Positions 34,891-44,613 of a DNA stretch of 64,000 bases are shown here, one piece after another. The stretch's first letter is position 1. Each line of letters begins with the position of its first letter. Origin of the DNA: Microbacterium proteolyticum. GTDB lineage: Bacteria; Actinomycetota; Actinomycetes; Actinomycetales; Microbacteriaceae. The DNA is taken from NCBI RefSeq assembly GCF_029639405.1, contig NZ_CP121274.1:1922001-1986000 (forward strand), read 5' to 3'. Below the pieces are notes generated by a model that was not told the DNA's origin, did not search any database, and was given only the letters and a program-made list of their open reading frames with translations. Both the position numbers and the translations under genes were made by a program.

Positions 34891-36042
34891 TCACGCGCTC
34901 TCCGCCCACCCCTGCGCCCGCGCGAAGCTGTCGCGGGCCGCGGTGCGCAGCTCGGCGCTCCGGGCACCGACCGCGGCCCCCACGGCATCCCGTCGTTCGA
35001 TCAGGTCGACGAGACCGTCGGCCAGCGCGGACGCGTCGAACGGCTCGTTGATGTCGACCGTCCACTCGGTGAGTCCCAGGGTCTTCGCGAGCTCGCGCAC
35101 CTTGACGTCGTACGCGAGCACGAACGAGGGCACGCCGAGGAGGGAGGCCATCACGATGGCGTGCAGCCGCTCGCTCACCAGCACGTCGCTGTCGCGGATG
35201 AGGCGGGCGGCATCCACGTGGGTCCGGGGTTCGTGACGCACGAAGGGGACGGATGCCAGGCGTCCGGCGAGGGCGTCGAGCACCTCGACGTCGTCGTGGT
35301 CCTTGAAGCCGATCTGCATCGGAAGCGAGTGCACTTCGAGTGGATGCCGGGCGTGGACGCTCTCGAGCGCGGCGGCGAGCCGGTCGAGGAACGGCTCCCA
35401 CGCCTCCGGGTTCTCGATGTCGAAGTTCAGGTTGAGTGCGACCCGGAGCGCGCCGTCGGACCGGGGAGCGGGGGTGTCGTCGGCGGGCCGGAGCAGGAAC
35501 TCCTCGTCGGTGGAGAACACGGCATCCGGGACGAGGGTCGCGTCGATCCCGATCTCGCGGCAGGTGTCGAACGACTTCTGATCCCGCACGGTGATGAGGT
35601 CGACCTGCGAGAGGATCCGCCGCGCGAGCCACAACCCCATCCGGGTGCGCAGCGGACCGACGCCGATGTTGAGCATGGCCACGGGCTTGCGTGCGATGCG
35701 CCGGGCGAAGGTCACCACCCCGAGGATCATCGCGAGCGTCGAGTAGGGGTTGCGTCCCGTCGACGCGTACAGCTCCTTGATGATCGAGCCTCCGCCGAAG
35801 ACGAGGAGATCCGCACCGCGCAGCGCGCGCAGCAGCTGCAGCCGGTCCGCTCCCGTGTCGATCACGCGGACGTCGAATCGCGGGCGCAGCTGCGAGCGGG
35901 TGAAGTCCGGGTCGTAGCTGTTGACGAGGTACCGGTGCTGCGGTCCGAGCTGCGTGAGGAACGTCTCGAGCAGCAATTCGTCGCCGATGTTGTACTGCCC
36001 GTGGGTCCCGAGGAACACGATGCGGCGGGCGGGTGCGGTCAT
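34891..36042 (-). CDS. Polysaccharide pyruvyl transferase family protein
   Basis: 383 aa. The fold signature of CsaB/PssK-type transferases is visible: FLGTHGQYNIGDELLLETFL at the N-terminus, LLVFGGGSIIKEL, NIGVGPL, VRDQKSFDTCREIGID (DxxS-type motif), PDAVF and the C-terminal SERLHAIVMASLLGVPSFVLAYD. Such enzymes add a pyruvyl ketal to sugars of wall or exopolysaccharides from phosphoenolpyruvate. The start ATG 36042 overlaps the stop of the giant membrane protein gene (ATGA), so they are translated together. Confidence 0.88.
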   Translation of the reverse strand: MTAPARRIVFLGTHGQYNIGDELLLETFLTQLGPQHRYLVNSYDPDFTRSQLRPRFDVRVIDTGADRLQLLRALRGADLLVFGGGSIIKELYASTGRNPYSTLAMILGVVTFARRIARKPVAMLNIGVGPLRTRMGLWLARRILSQVDLITVRDQKSFDTCREIGIDATLVPDAVFSTDEEFLLRPADDTPAPRSDGALRVALNLNFDIENPEAWEPFLDRLAAALESVHARHPLEVHSLPMQIGFKDHDDVEVLDALAGRLASVPFVRHEPRTHVDAARLIRDSDVLVSERLHAIVMASLLGVPSFVLAYDVKVRELAKTLGLTEWTVDINEPFDASALADGLVDLIERRDAVGAAVGARSAELRTAARDSFARAQGWAESA

Positions 36043-39000
36043 GATCGAGGCTCCTGGGGTGGGGGGTCGGTCGGATCGTCGTCGAGGTCGTCGGTGTCGC
36101 GATCCTCGTCCTCATCGTCGTCGGGATGCAAGCGGGCGCGCCACCGCACGAGCACGAGGCTGCCCGCGATGAGCAGGACCGTCAGCCCCACCCCGACCCA
36201 GCTCGACCCGACGACACCGCCGCTGGGCGGTTCGAGGTCGGTGACGTCGGCGGCGGCGAGGTTCAGCAGCTGATCCTGGGTGAGGTTGGCGTGCTCGGGG
36301 TTGGCCGCGGGGTCGACGTAGCCGTCCTTGCCGCCGGCGCTCACGGTGCGCTCCGAGCATTCGAGGGCGTTCGGGTCGGTGATCTTCTCGACGTTCGCGG
36401 GAAGGGAGAGCGACTGGTACGTCTCCTCGGGCACGAGCATGAGGCCCTCGAAGAGCATCGGGTTCGTGTCGGTCTTGTCGATCGCGAACGTGTGCTTGCC
36501 GGCCGGGGCGTCCACCACGCCGAGGTCCTGGAAGCTGAACCCCGAATTGACCGGCACGAGCTGGTCGGGGATCTGCTGTTCGAGATCGGCGACGGACATC
36601 GCGGAGGTATCGGCGGCCACGCGGCCGGGCTTGTAGACGTCGTCGACGGGGAAGAGCTTGACGTTCTCCGGTGGAGACCGCAGCTCGAACGACTGGTCGT
36701 ACGACAGCGACGACGACGTGATGTGCAGCGTGTTCGCGGTGTTCGCCGTGCGCATCAGCACGCGGTACTTGCCGGGTTCCTTCACCGTCACCGGCACGCT
36801 GATCTCGGTCGCGCGGGGGAGCCCGATGAACGAGCCCCGGAGCGTCCCGAAGACACCGGGCGTGATCATGCCGGTGCGGTTCCACTTGGTGTTCGAGAAC
36901 AGCAGGAACGACCGGAACATCGGCGACAGGTAGTAATTGGATGCCACGACGTCGGGGTTGAACGCGAACATCCGCGTGTCGGGGCCGGCGATGGCGTCGG
37001 GATGGTCGAGCAGCCAGAGGTCGAGCGCGGAGGTGGCGTCGTCGTCGGTGAGCAGGTGGATCGGCGCGTCGGCGGGGAGCGCGGTCGGGTCGTAGTACGG
37101 GGTGTATTCGAACGTGTAGCAGCGGCTGAGGTTCCGTCGGTTGAAGACGAGGTTCAAGTAGGTCTGCCAGCTGGAGTCGACCAGGATCGTCTCGCGGTTC
37201 GCCCGCGGTTGATCGGTGATCTCGTAGAGCGCGTAGCTGTCGTTCTCGAACCGGAGCTCGACGTCTCCCTTCAACCGCTGGAGCCCGGGCTCCACGTAGC
37301 TCTCGACGTTCGGGAGGTATTCGGCGCCGACGCCGTTGTTCGAGTGGATCTTGCGGTTGACGACGACGTATTTGATCTGGATGTCTCGGGCGACGTTGAT
37401 CCACCAGTCCTGCTGGTAGTAGAGCCCCCGCAGGATGAGGAAGAAGTCGAACTTGTTCTTCACGTCCCCGGTGAGGCCGTAGTAGTAGCTCGGTTTGTCG
37501 AGGTAGTAGATGAAGAACTTGTCGATGAACTTGTGGTCGACGCCGTTGGCATCCTGAACGAGCTTCGCGGTCTCGGTGGGCGGGAGGACGACCGTCTTGC
37601 CCTCGGGGAGCGTGTTCAACTCCTGCTTGAGCTCCTGCAGGTCGTGCAACGGGAAGGGCGCGAGGAACCCGGCCATGTTGCCGGAGCCGAACACCGAACG
37701 GTAGGGATCGTTCGACCAGAAGGGCGTGAAGAACACCGCGCCGATGCACGCCGTCGCCAGGAGCGAGACGAGGAGTTCGCTCCTGGCGCGCACCCGCGCG
37801 GGGTTCTTCGGCTTCGCCTGCTTCGGAACCGGGGTCGCCTTCGCCCGGGGCGCCCGCCGCCGACGCGGAGCGAGCCACCGACCGCTCACGACATCGATGA
37901 ACAGCGCCAGCGTGAGCGACATCACCAGCGGCGCGAGCATGAACAGGATGAGCTGGAACCGATGCGGGAAACGCAGGATCTGCACGACCGTTCCGGCGGC
38001 CGTCACCACGAGGTTGCCGATCGCGGAATGACTGTCGTTGGCGGTGATCGCGAGGGCCGCGAGGGTGCGGTGGAAGGTGGGGAACCACAGCGGCTCGCCG
38101 TAGCCGATCGTCGCCCACATCGCGAACACGATCGTGACGATGAGCACGCCGAGGAGCTGTCGGTGATGGCGTGTGCGGAACAGTCTCCGGCGCACCCAGG
38201 GGACCGCGAGCGGCACGAACAGCAGCAGCGTGTAGACCGCGTCGGGGTAGCGCGGCACCTTCGCGAGGTAGTCGCCGAACAGGATCTTGTCGGTGATCCC
38301 CGCGAGGTCCCACGACAATTCGTGGAGCCAGGAGACCGAGGCATCCTGGATGAAGTAGAAGTCGCCCGGCACCGTGTCCGAGAGGTTCGAGACACCCGCG
38401 AGCGCGACGTACTTCACGAACAGCGCGTAGGGGATCAGGGTGATCACGGCGTAGATGACGAGGGCCCAGAAGATGCGCCCGGTCGTCGTGAGCGACCAGC
38501 GGCCGGACCACGCCCGCAGGCGTCTCCACCGTCCCCCCTGGAGGACCAGGGTGCGAACGCGGCCGGGCAGTCGATGCAGACGGCGCGGGCCGCCCGTGCG
38601 GATCCACTTCCCGACCTCGCCCACGAGGAGCGTGACGACCGTCAGCGCGAAGAAGAGCGTGAACAGCACCAGGTAGTGGATCGCGGGGTTGAACAGCGTC
38701 GCGACGGCGGCGATCACCATCCAGCGCTTCCACTTGCGGCCGGCGAAGAGCAGCGCGTACAGCATCCACAACGACGAGATCGTCATGAGGACGAGCCCGA
38801 GGACGAGCGTGTAGAAGTGGGTGATCTTGGCGTAGACCATGATCAGGTAGATCAGCGAGACGGGGAAGAACGTCGCGAGGTAGATCGCCTGCGACGACAG
38901 CGACGTGAACACCTTGTCCATGAACTTCGCGACCGTCAGATAGGCCGACCAGAACAACGCCGGGATGACGATGAGGATCGCGAACGGCAGGACGGCGTAG

Positions 39001-39380
39001 TAGCGCAGCCAGGTCGTGAGGAACGCGTAGCGGACGCGGAACTCGTAGCCGTTGACCAGCTCGTTGAACTGACCCGCGGCCTGGTCGAGCAGCTGACTGT
39101 GCCAGTTGAAGAAGGGCACGAGCTCGTCGCCGGCGATCACCGCATCGCCGCGGAGGACCGACGGGATCGCGAACAGCACGTCGCGGAAGATGATCAGCGA
39201 CCCGACGAGGTACACCGCCCCGACGACCAGCGCGATCGTCCGGGTCGAGAGGCTGCGTGCGCGCTGGGGTCGAGGATCCTCGGGCGCGTGCGCGGGAGCG
39301 TCGGCGGGGGGAGCCGCCGGGGGCGGAGTATCCGCAACGGGGTCGGCGGACGCGTCGCGCTCAGCCCGACGAAAGAGCAC
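36039..39380 (-). CDS. Giant polytopic membrane protein, GT-C-like
   Basis: 1113 aa. An acidic, Pro-rich N-terminus is followed by about 13 membrane segments up to residue 560, including long aromatic helices (SLIYLIMVYAKITHFYTLVLG). A large extracytoplasmic domain (about 600-1040, Tyr-rich, with beta-sandwich-like parts) comes next, then a final membrane helix and a very acidic cytosolic tail (DDDEDEDRDTDDLDDD). This layout resembles GT-C glycosyltransferases and YfhO/AftD-like glycan enzymes, but no diagnostic catalytic motif was identified. GTG 39380 has GAGGGAG upstream and lies inside the end of the kinase gene (20-nt overlap). Confidence 0.6.
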   Translation of the reverse strand: MLFRRAERDASADPVADTPPPAAPPADAPAHAPEDPRPQRARSLSTRTIALVVGAVYLVGSLIIFRDVLFAIPSVLRGDAVIAGDELVPFFNWHSQLLDQAAGQFNELVNGYEFRVRYAFLTTWLRYYAVLPFAILIVIPALFWSAYLTVAKFMDKVFTSLSSQAIYLATFFPVSLIYLIMVYAKITHFYTLVLGLVLMTISSLWMLYALLFAGRKWKRWMVIAAVATLFNPAIHYLVLFTLFFALTVVTLLVGEVGKWIRTGGPRRLHRLPGRVRTLVLQGGRWRRLRAWSGRWSLTTTGRIFWALVIYAVITLIPYALFVKYVALAGVSNLSDTVPGDFYFIQDASVSWLHELSWDLAGITDKILFGDYLAKVPRYPDAVYTLLLFVPLAVPWVRRRLFRTRHHRQLLGVLIVTIVFAMWATIGYGEPLWFPTFHRTLAALAITANDSHSAIGNLVVTAAGTVVQILRFPHRFQLILFMLAPLVMSLTLALFIDVVSGRWLAPRRRRAPRAKATPVPKQAKPKNPARVRARSELLVSLLATACIGAVFFTPFWSNDPYRSVFGSGNMAGFLAPFPLHDLQELKQELNTLPEGKTVVLPPTETAKLVQDANGVDHKFIDKFFIYYLDKPSYYYGLTGDVKNKFDFFLILRGLYYQQDWWINVARDIQIKYVVVNRKIHSNNGVGAEYLPNVESYVEPGLQRLKGDVELRFENDSYALYEITDQPRANRETILVDSSWQTYLNLVFNRRNLSRCYTFEYTPYYDPTALPADAPIHLLTDDDATSALDLWLLDHPDAIAGPDTRMFAFNPDVVASNYYLSPMFRSFLLFSNTKWNRTGMITPGVFGTLRGSFIGLPRATEISVPVTVKEPGKYRVLMRTANTANTLHITSSSLSYDQSFELRSPPENVKLFPVDDVYKPGRVAADTSAMSVADLEQQIPDQLVPVNSGFSFQDLGVVDAPAGKHTFAIDKTDTNPMLFEGLMLVPEETYQSLSLPANVEKITDPNALECSERTVSAGGKDGYVDPAANPEHANLTQDQLLNLAAADVTDLEPPSGGVVGSSWVGVGLTVLLIAGSLVLVRWRARLHPDDDEDEDRDTDDLDDDPTDPPPQEPRS

Positions 39381-41946
39381 GGAGCTCCCTCTCGGCGTCG
39401 TCGACGACGATCGCCGCGGCGTCGCGGACGGCGGCGACCCGACGCGGGTCGAGAGCCTGTTCGTCGGAGCCGCGCTCGATGCGCGCGCACGCCTCGGCGA
39501 GGAGCGCCGCCCCCAGCGCGAGGCTCGCCCCGCGCAGGCGGTGGGCGAGCGCGCGCGCGTCGTCGGCCGATCCGTGGTGGACGGCCTCCTCGATGGCCGA
39601 GACGTCGTCGGCGCTGCGGAGCACGAACGTGCGCAGGACATCGGCCTTCACCTCGGGGCCCAGGTCGTTCAGCAGCGTGAAACGGTGGGGGCTCGCGGCG
39701 GCGGGCGCGAGGTCCTCCGGCGGCGCGTGCAGCTCGGCGGTCTCGAAGGCGCGGCGCAGGTCCTTCATCGTGAACGGCTTCGTGACGTAGCCGTCCATCC
39801 CCGCGCGCAGGCAGTCATCGCGGTCCTGCTCCGTCGCCCCCGCCGTGAGGGCGATGATGTACGGCTGCGCGACGGTGTCGCCCGCCGCGCGGATCCGACG
39901 CGTCGCCTCGAGCCCGTCCGTCACGGGCATGTGGACGTCCATGAGCACGATGTCGTACGTGTCGCGGCCGACCGCGGCGACAGCCTCCTCGCCGTTGGAG
40001 ACCACCGTCGCCCGGTGCCCGAGGCGCCCGAGGATCTGCGATGACAGCAGCTGCAGCGTGGGGTTGTCCTCGGCGACCAGGACGTTCAGCGGCTCCTGGC
40101 CCGACGGATCGACGGATGCCGCGGGCTCGGTCGGCGCGGGCACGGCGGCCGCGGGCGAGGCCGTCCGCGCGACCGTCGGGGTCGTCACGGGCGCCGCGGA
40201 GGGGTGACGGCCCACCCGCACCACGGCGCGCGGGGACTGGGCCGGCGGGTCGGTGGCCTCGAGTGCGATCTCGAACGAGAACGTGCTGCCCCGGCCGACG
40301 TCGCTGCTCACCTGGATACGGCCGCCCATCATGCGCACGAGCGCATCGCAGATCGACAGGCCCAGGCCCGTGCCGCCGTGCGTGCGCGTCGTGGAATCGT
40401 CGGCCTGGGTGAAGGGCTCGAAGATGCGCTGCAGGGCGTCGGCGGGGATGCCGATCCCGGTGTCCGTGACCTCGAAGCGCACGGCATCCGGCTCGGCGCC
40501 TCGGCGTACGGTCACCCGCACCTCGCCCTGGGCGGTGAACTTCACGGCGTTGCCGAGCAGGTTCACCAGCACTTGCCGCAGGCGCGTGGAGTCCCCCAAC
40601 ACGTGGGTGGGGACGTCGGGCGCGTAGTCCGCCACGACGATCAGCCCCTTGCTCTCCGCGGCGAAGGACAGCACCGTCACGGTCGAGGTCACCAGGCGTC
40701 GCAGATCGAACGGTGCGCGCACCAGGTCGATCGCGCCGGCTTCGATCTTCGAGAAGTCCAGGATGTCGGTCACGACATCCAGCAGCAGCGAACCGCTGGC
40801 GGATGCCCGGTCGGCGTAGTCGCGCTGCACGGGGTCGAGGTCGGTGCCGGCGAGGAGCTCGTTCATCCCGAGGATGGCGTTCAGGGGCGTGCGCATCTCG
40901 TGGCTCATGGTCGCGAGGAACGTGCTCTTCGCCGAGGTCGCCGCCAGTGCGGCATCCCGAGCCCGCTCGAGACTGGCGCTCAACTCGCGCTCGCGCTGAC
41001 GCAGTCGCTCCGCCTCGATGACCGAGACCAGCAGCCGCGCGATCCCGGTGGCCAGTGTCGCGAAGGCGAGGAACTCGATCGCGCCGCCGCCGGTATCGAG
41101 TTCGTTGAACACCAGGATGACGAGGGCCCCGGTCGAGAAGATCGCGGGGACGTACACGACCACGCGCAATCCGTTGCTCGCGGCCGTGCGACTGGTCGGA
41201 GCGCACCACGCGACCAGGGCGAGCAGGAGGGCTGCCGCGGGCCACAGGGCGTCCACGGGGGAGGGGGTCCGCGTCTGGCCGAGCGCGAGGGCCGGTCCCA
41301 CGGCGAGGCTCCCCAGGAACAGCAGGAGCGCCGCGCCCAGGTTCAGCCACCACGCCGCCGACGGGCGTCGGTTCAGTCCCGAGAGCAGCGCGACGAGCAC
41401 GCTGACGTAGAGGAGGGACGGGATCAGGTACGCCAGGCTCAGCAGCGTGGCCTGCTCGCCCACGCCGACCAGGGAGGTGAGGAAGAACACCACGCACAAC
41501 AGGCCCAGGGTGCTGATGAGCGCGTCCAGCAGCATCGAGAGCGACAGGCGGGCGAACCGGTCCCGGACGAGCAGTCCGAGGCATCCGATCAGACCGAGGA
41601 AGAACGGGAGGTTGACCACCGGAGCGAGCCAGCGAAGGGTGTCCGCGCTGATCGGTGCCAGCGACTGCACGGCGTCTCCGACGACGAGGACTCCGAGCGC
41701 CGCTGCCATGACCGACCAGGCGGCGCGTTCCCGCGGAACCCGGACCACACGGACGACCACCAGCGCACAGGCCGCCGCCTCGACGGCCAGGCGCGCACCG
41801 ACGAACCACACGAGCGCGGGCCCCTGCTCGGGCAGGATCCACAGCGACACGCCGTAGGCGACGACCACGGCGAGGGCGACGCCGAACACCGCCCAGAGCC
41901 CCGCACCCTGGCCTCGCTCGACACCCAGGGGGTTCTGTCGCGTCAT
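39361..41946 (-). CDS. Hybrid sensor histidine kinase with receiver and HPt domains
   Basis: 861 aa. Eight N-terminal hydrophobic helices (residues 10-300) are followed by a short coiled linker and HisKA with the phospho-His in MSHEMRTPLNAILGMNELL (about residue 348). HATPase_c follows (NLLGNAVKFTA, DTGIGIP, GTGLGLSI), then a receiver domain with Asp in YDIVLMDVHMPVTDG (about 668) and LTAGA/TKPF, and an HPt domain with His in ALAHRLRGASLALGA (about 800). A complete internal phosphorelay is therefore possible. ATG 41946 has GGAG 6 nt upstream. It is divergent from the glycan/partner-switching operon, whose stand-alone receiver (47922) is a possible final acceptor. Confidence 0.9.
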   Translation of the reverse strand: MTRQNPLGVERGQGAGLWAVFGVALAVVVAYGVSLWILPEQGPALVWFVGARLAVEAAACALVVVRVVRVPRERAAWSVMAAALGVLVVGDAVQSLAPISADTLRWLAPVVNLPFFLGLIGCLGLLVRDRFARLSLSMLLDALISTLGLLCVVFFLTSLVGVGEQATLLSLAYLIPSLLYVSVLVALLSGLNRRPSAAWWLNLGAALLLFLGSLAVGPALALGQTRTPSPVDALWPAAALLLALVAWCAPTSRTAASNGLRVVVYVPAIFSTGALVILVFNELDTGGGAIEFLAFATLATGIARLLVSVIEAERLRQRERELSASLERARDAALAATSAKSTFLATMSHEMRTPLNAILGMNELLAGTDLDPVQRDYADRASASGSLLLDVVTDILDFSKIEAGAIDLVRAPFDLRRLVTSTVTVLSFAAESKGLIVVADYAPDVPTHVLGDSTRLRQVLVNLLGNAVKFTAQGEVRVTVRRGAEPDAVRFEVTDTGIGIPADALQRIFEPFTQADDSTTRTHGGTGLGLSICDALVRMMGGRIQVSSDVGRGSTFSFEIALEATDPPAQSPRAVVRVGRHPSAAPVTTPTVARTASPAAAVPAPTEPAASVDPSGQEPLNVLVAEDNPTLQLLSSQILGRLGHRATVVSNGEEAVAAVGRDTYDIVLMDVHMPVTDGLEATRRIRAAGDTVAQPYIIALTAGATEQDRDDCLRAGMDGYVTKPFTMKDLRRAFETAELHAPPEDLAPAAASPHRFTLLNDLGPEVKADVLRTFVLRSADDVSAIEEAVHHGSADDARALAHRLRGASLALGAALLAEACARIERGSDEQALDPRRVAAVRDAAAIVVDDAERELRALSSG

Positions 41947-42077
41947 ACCGCACTCCGACTGCGCGCCGACTCCCGAGCGGTCGCGATGGCTCAACGGTGC
42001 AGGAGCGCTCTCAAGAAGTCAACCGAAACGCCGCGCGGGGTGAATAGCGGGGTGACAACGCAGGTTCCGTTGCAGGT

Positions 42078-42083
42078 ACTGTC
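42078..42083 (+). promoter_or_regulatory. -10 element for the glycan/partner-switching operon
   Basis: TACTGT lies 23 nt before ATG 42107, followed by a GTGGAGG ribosome site. It is the only clear -10 in the 160-nt divergent gap with the hybrid kinase. Unlike many genes here, this one has a conventional leader. Confidence 0.4.
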
Positions 42084-42106
42084 GACCTCACACGTGGAGG
42101 GCAGCC

Positions 42107-43324
42107 ATGGTGGACCAGCAGTCGGAAGTGTCGCAGATCTCTTCGGCGCGCCTGCGCATCGGCGTTGTCACGGCGTTCCCCCCGGGCCGCAACAGCCTGA
42201 ACGAATACGGCTATCACCTCGTCCGGCACCTGAGCCGGCTCGAAGAGGTCAGCGATGTCGTCGTCTATGCGGACGAGACGGATGCCGGGGCCCCGACGCC
42301 GATCGACGGGGTGACGTTCGTCCCGAGCTGGACGTTCAACGACCCGCGCACGGTGGTCCGGGTCGCGCGGGCCGTCGCCCGCACCCGCCCCGACGCGGTG
42401 ATCCTGAACCTGCAGTTCGCGACCTTCGGTGACCGGCGGATCCCCGGCGCGCTCGGCCTCCTGCTCCCGGCCGTGCTGCGCGCGCGGCGGGTGCCCACCC
42501 TGGTGGTCCTGCACAACCTCGCCGACAACGTCGACATGCGCGACGCCGGCTTCGCCCGCTCCGCGCTCACCGCGCGGCTCATGACGCTCGCCGGGCGCCT
42601 GCTCACGCGGGCGCTGCTGCGCGCCGACATCGTCGCGCTGACGATCCCCCGCTACGTCGAGTTCCTCCGCGACAGCTACGGAGCCGCGAACGCCCTGCTC
42701 GCGCCCCACGGCAGCTTCGAGGAGATCGCCAAGCCGTCGTTCGGCATCCCTCCCGGTCGCCGGACGATCATGGCTTTCGGCAAGTGGGGCACGTACAAGA
42801 CGGTCGACCTCCTCGTGGACGCCTATCGCCTGCTGCTCGATCGCGGCTACGACGATCTGCAGCTCGTCCTGGCCGGCACCGACAGCCCCAACTCGCCCGG
42901 ATACATGGCCGATGCCGCCGCCCGCTACGCCGACGTGCCGAACATCGAGATGCCGGGGTACATCGCAGAAGAGGACGTCGCGCCGCTCTTCGGCTCCGCC
43001 ACGGTGGTCGCCTTCCCGTACACCTCCACGACCGGCAGTTCCGGCGTGCTCCACCAGGCCGGCGAGTACGGACGTGCCGCCGTCCTCCCGCGCATCGGCG
43101 ACCTCGTCGACGTGATCGAGGAAGAGGGGTTCGAGGGCGTCTACTTCGAGCCCGGCGACGTCGAGAGTCTCGCCGACGCGCTCGCCGCGGTCCTCGACGA
43201 CCCCGAGCGGCGGGAGATGCTCGGGCGCCGCAACTACGCCGCCGCCAGCGGGGTGCCGATGTCGGAGGTCGTGCAGTGGCACATCGCGCACATCGACCGC
43301 CTGCGCGCCCGGAGGCGGGTGTGA
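42107..43324 (+). CDS. Glycosyltransferase, GT4/GT1-like
   Basis: 405 aa, GT-B fold, cytosolic. N-terminal acceptor domain begins RIGVVTAFPPGRNSLNEYGYHLVRHL. The C-terminal donor domain has FGKWGTYKTVDLLVDAYRLL, LVLAGTD, the GYIAEEDVAPLFGSATVVAFPYTSTTGSSGVLHQAGEYGRAAVLP segment (family 4 E-x7-E region) and VYFEPGDVESLADALAAVL. It would add a sugar to a lipid-linked glycan in the surface polysaccharide pathway. First of nine overlapping genes; ATG 42107 follows GGAGGGC. Confidence 0.87.
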   Translation: MVDQQSEVSQISSARLRIGVVTAFPPGRNSLNEYGYHLVRHLSRLEEVSDVVVYADETDAGAPTPIDGVTFVPSWTFNDPRTVVRVARAVARTRPDAVILNLQFATFGDRRIPGALGLLLPAVLRARRVPTLVVLHNLADNVDMRDAGFARSALTARLMTLAGRLLTRALLRADIVALTIPRYVEFLRDSYGAANALLAPHGSFEEIAKPSFGIPPGRRTIMAFGKWGTYKTVDLLVDAYRLLLDRGYDDLQLVLAGTDSPNSPGYMADAAARYADVPNIEMPGYIAEEDVAPLFGSATVVAFPYTSTTGSSGVLHQAGEYGRAAVLPRIGDLVDVIEEEGFEGVYFEPGDVESLADALAAVLDDPERREMLGRRNYAAASGVPMSEVVQWHIAHIDRLRARRRV

Positions 43325-44613
43325 CCGAGGAGCGTCGCGCGGACACCGCGCCGGCGGGGGCACGCCGGCTCGTCGCGGGCGGGTCGATGCTCGCGGGCGC
43401 GATGCTCGTGGCCAACGCGGGCAACTACGCGCTCAATCTGTTCCTCGGCCGGGTGCTGACCCCGGCGGAGTTCTCGGACGCGAACCTCATGGTGACGCTG
43501 CTGTTCACCCTGACCTCCGTCGCGCTGTGCCTGCAGATGGTCGCCGCCCGGTTCGTCGCCCGCGCGGACGCGTCCGGTTACCCCGGTGACTCCGATGCCC
43601 TCGTGCGCCGGCTGCGCCGCCTCGCCCTGTGGTCCGGCGTCCTCGCCGCCGTCGCGCTCGCCGCCGGCTCCCCGTTGTGGTCGGACCTGTTCCGAACGGC
43701 CTCGCCGTGGCCGTTCGTGGTCCTGGCGGCGGGCGTGCCGTTCTGGCTCGTGCAGGCCGTCGGCCGCGGCACGCTGCAGGCGCGGCTGGCGTTCCCCGCC
43801 CTCGCGCTGTCGTTCGTGATCGAGATGATCACGCGCGTCGGACTCGGGGTCGTGCTGGTCTGGGCCGGCTTCGGCGTCATCGGGGCGACGGTCGCGCTGA
43901 GCGTGTCGTTCGTCGTGACCTGCGTGGTCGTGAGCATGGTCGCCCGCGCGAGCGGTGGCGCGGTCAGCGGGACCATCGACCCGCGCGAGGTGCGGGCCTA
44001 CGCCGGGATGGTCTCGATCCTGCTGATCGGCCAGATCATCGCCAACAACAGCGACATCCTCATCTCCAAAGCGGTATTCCCGCCGGCCGACGCCGGCGTC
44101 TACGCCGCCGTGGCCCTCGTCGGCCGCGCCGTCTTCTTCCTCGCGTGGTCGGTCGCCACGGTGGTCTTCCCCGTCGCCGTCCGCCGCCACGCCGCGGGGC
44201 AGGATGCCTCGAACGTGCTTCGCAACGGCATGGTCATCGTCACGGCCATCGGCCTCGTCTGCGCCGTCGGCGGCTTCTTCTGGGGCGGACCGGTGCTCGG
44301 CGTGGTCCTGGGGCCCGCCTACGCGGGCCTGTCGGTGCCGATCGCGGCGTACGCCCTCACCACGACCCTGTTCGCCCTCGGAAACCTCGTCGCCAGCTAC
44401 CACCTGTCCCGGTCGCGGACCCGTCAGTCGTGGATCCTCGTCGGCGCGGCGGTGCTGCAGGTGATCCTGCTGCTGGTGTGGCACCGCGATATGGCATCCC
44501 TCATCGCCGCCCAGGGCGTGGCGATGACCGTGCTGCTGGTGGCGCTCGCGGTGAACGCGCTGGTGTCGTCGTCGGCGACGCGACGGGCGGCGACGGCAGG
44601 AGGCACCCCATGA
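43321..44613 (+). CDS. Oligosaccharide flippase (MATE/Wzx-like)
   Basis: 430 aa with about 12 membrane helices. N-terminal GGSMLAGAMLVANAGNYALNLFLGRVLTPAEFSDANLMVTLL is typical of polysaccharide biosynthesis (Wzx) flippases; the charged AANNSDILISK-type helix (IIANNSDILISKAVFPPADAGVYAA) is also conserved. It would move lipid-linked glycans across the membrane. GTG 43321 overlaps the stop of the GT4 gene and its own stop overlaps the GT2 start, so the three glycan genes are coupled. Confidence 0.88.
   Translation: MTEERRADTAPAGARRLVAGGSMLAGAMLVANAGNYALNLFLGRVLTPAEFSDANLMVTLLFTLTSVALCLQMVAARFVARADASGYPGDSDALVRRLRRLALWSGVLAAVALAAGSPLWSDLFRTASPWPFVVLAAGVPFWLVQAVGRGTLQARLAFPALALSFVIEMITRVGLGVVLVWAGFGVIGATVALSVSFVVTCVVVSMVARASGGAVSGTIDPREVRAYAGMVSILLIGQIIANNSDILISKAVFPPADAGVYAAVALVGRAVFFLAWSVATVVFPVAVRRHAAGQDASNVLRNGMVIVTAIGLVCAVGGFFWGGPVLGVVLGPAYAGLSVPIAAYALTTTLFALGNLVASYHLSRSRTRQSWILVGAAVLQVILLLVWHRDMASLIAAQGVAMTVLLVALAVNALVSSSATRRAATAGGTP

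Noticed and set aside
36126-39680. 1184-residue plus-strand open frame rich in Arg, Glu, Asp and His
   Set aside because: Antisense shadow of the giant membrane protein; no ribosome site, no domain, and the minus strand has clear membrane helices and operon overlaps.
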